Source: Cyanobium usitatum str. Tous (lineage in GTDB: Bacteria; Cyanobacteriota; Cyanobacteriia; PCC-6307; Cyanobiaceae). From it: DNA of 64,000 bases. This document shows positions 62,016 through 64,000 of this stretch, in pieces (position 1 is the first letter of the stretch; each line of letters opens with the position of its first letter). Made by a program: the position numbers and the translations under genes. The notes beneath the pieces were generated by a model. The model ran no database searches, was not told the origin of the DNA, and saw nothing but the letters and a program-made list of their open reading frames with translations. Location of the stretch: assembly GCF_963920485.1 (NCBI RefSeq), contig NZ_OY986431.1:2170001-2234000 (forward strand), given 5' to 3'.

Positions 62016-62016
<1 letters not shown>
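61693..62016 (-). CDS. small secreted SH3-domain protein
   Basis: A 107-residue protein with an N-terminal signal-like stretch (AAAWRWAALLGFALITPVGL PAGG) and a bacterial SH3 domain (AVALRAAPEQRAPALQQLGP, LRVLRSWRGSSGQRWLQVQA, GWVPAG). The ATG at 62016 overlaps the gyrB stop (ATGA). Probably a periplasmic or wall-associated protein; function unknown. Confidence 0.7.
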
Positions 62017-63998
<1,982 letters not shown>

Positions 63999-64000
63999 CC

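Overview
The window looks like the chromosome of a GC-rich picocyanobacterium (Cyanobium / coastal or freshwater Synechococcus type). The evidence is psaC for photosystem I, a short ndhS-like gene, an NhaS3-type antiporter, glycolate dehydrogenase subunits, a phosphoketolase/glycogen phosphorylase pair, a group 2 sigma factor and a cyanobacterial-type RNase P RNA. Genes are very tightly packed, with many ATGA start/stop overlaps and several overlapping convergent gene ends. All calls come from reading the sequence and recalling protein families; no database search was run.

Region 1 (about 1-9,250) is an accessory island of visibly lower GC full of broken genes. It holds IS3 and IS5 transposase relics, five sulfotransferase-like genes or fragments (two intact), a sugar aminotransferase of the DegT family, a hexapeptide acyltransferase, a glycosyltransferase, a helicase relic and a truncated DUF2887 gene. 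Two copies of one sulfotransferase 3' half, in the same orientation, bracket the central cassette. The likely theme is a variable surface glycan that carries N-acylated amino sugars and sulfate, now partly decayed. A VapBC toxin-antitoxin pair (9,272-9,834) runs by an ATGA overlap directly into glcF.

Region 2 (9.8-24 kb) is carbon and energy metabolism: glcF and glcE on either side of an opposing four-carbon acid sugar kinase, a hydrolase, a methyltransferase-like membrane protein, an NhaS3-like antiporter, a phosphoketolase broken by one frameshift and one in-frame stop, and glgP. tRNA-Arg(CCU), rnpB, rnc and ndhS follow.

Region 3 (24-40.7 kb) is core housekeeping: rimM, a mannose-1-phosphate guanylyltransferase, glmS, psaC, acpP-fabF-tkt, katG, thiC with a TPP riboswitch, a run of coupled minus-strand genes (TPR protein, M20 amidohydrolase, DUF3188, HEAT), ruvB and smpB.

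Region 4 (40.7-46.7 kb) is a block of two divergent operons: cysteine synthase plus a degenerate Ser/Thr kinase on the minus strand, and egtB-egtD plus two small conserved proteins on the plus strand (ergothioneine or another hercynine-derived thiol). Copies of the same unusual palindrome lie at both outer ends.

Region 5 (46.8-64 kb) is again core: lysS, an OmpR-type regulator, a sugar-binding lipoprotein, mreBCD, ssb, a DedA protein, ahcY, tsaE, a Nudix hydrolase, a fused dihydroxyacetone kinase, a sigma factor, mgtE, a glutathione peroxidase, a small SH3 protein and gyrB, which is complete at the right edge.
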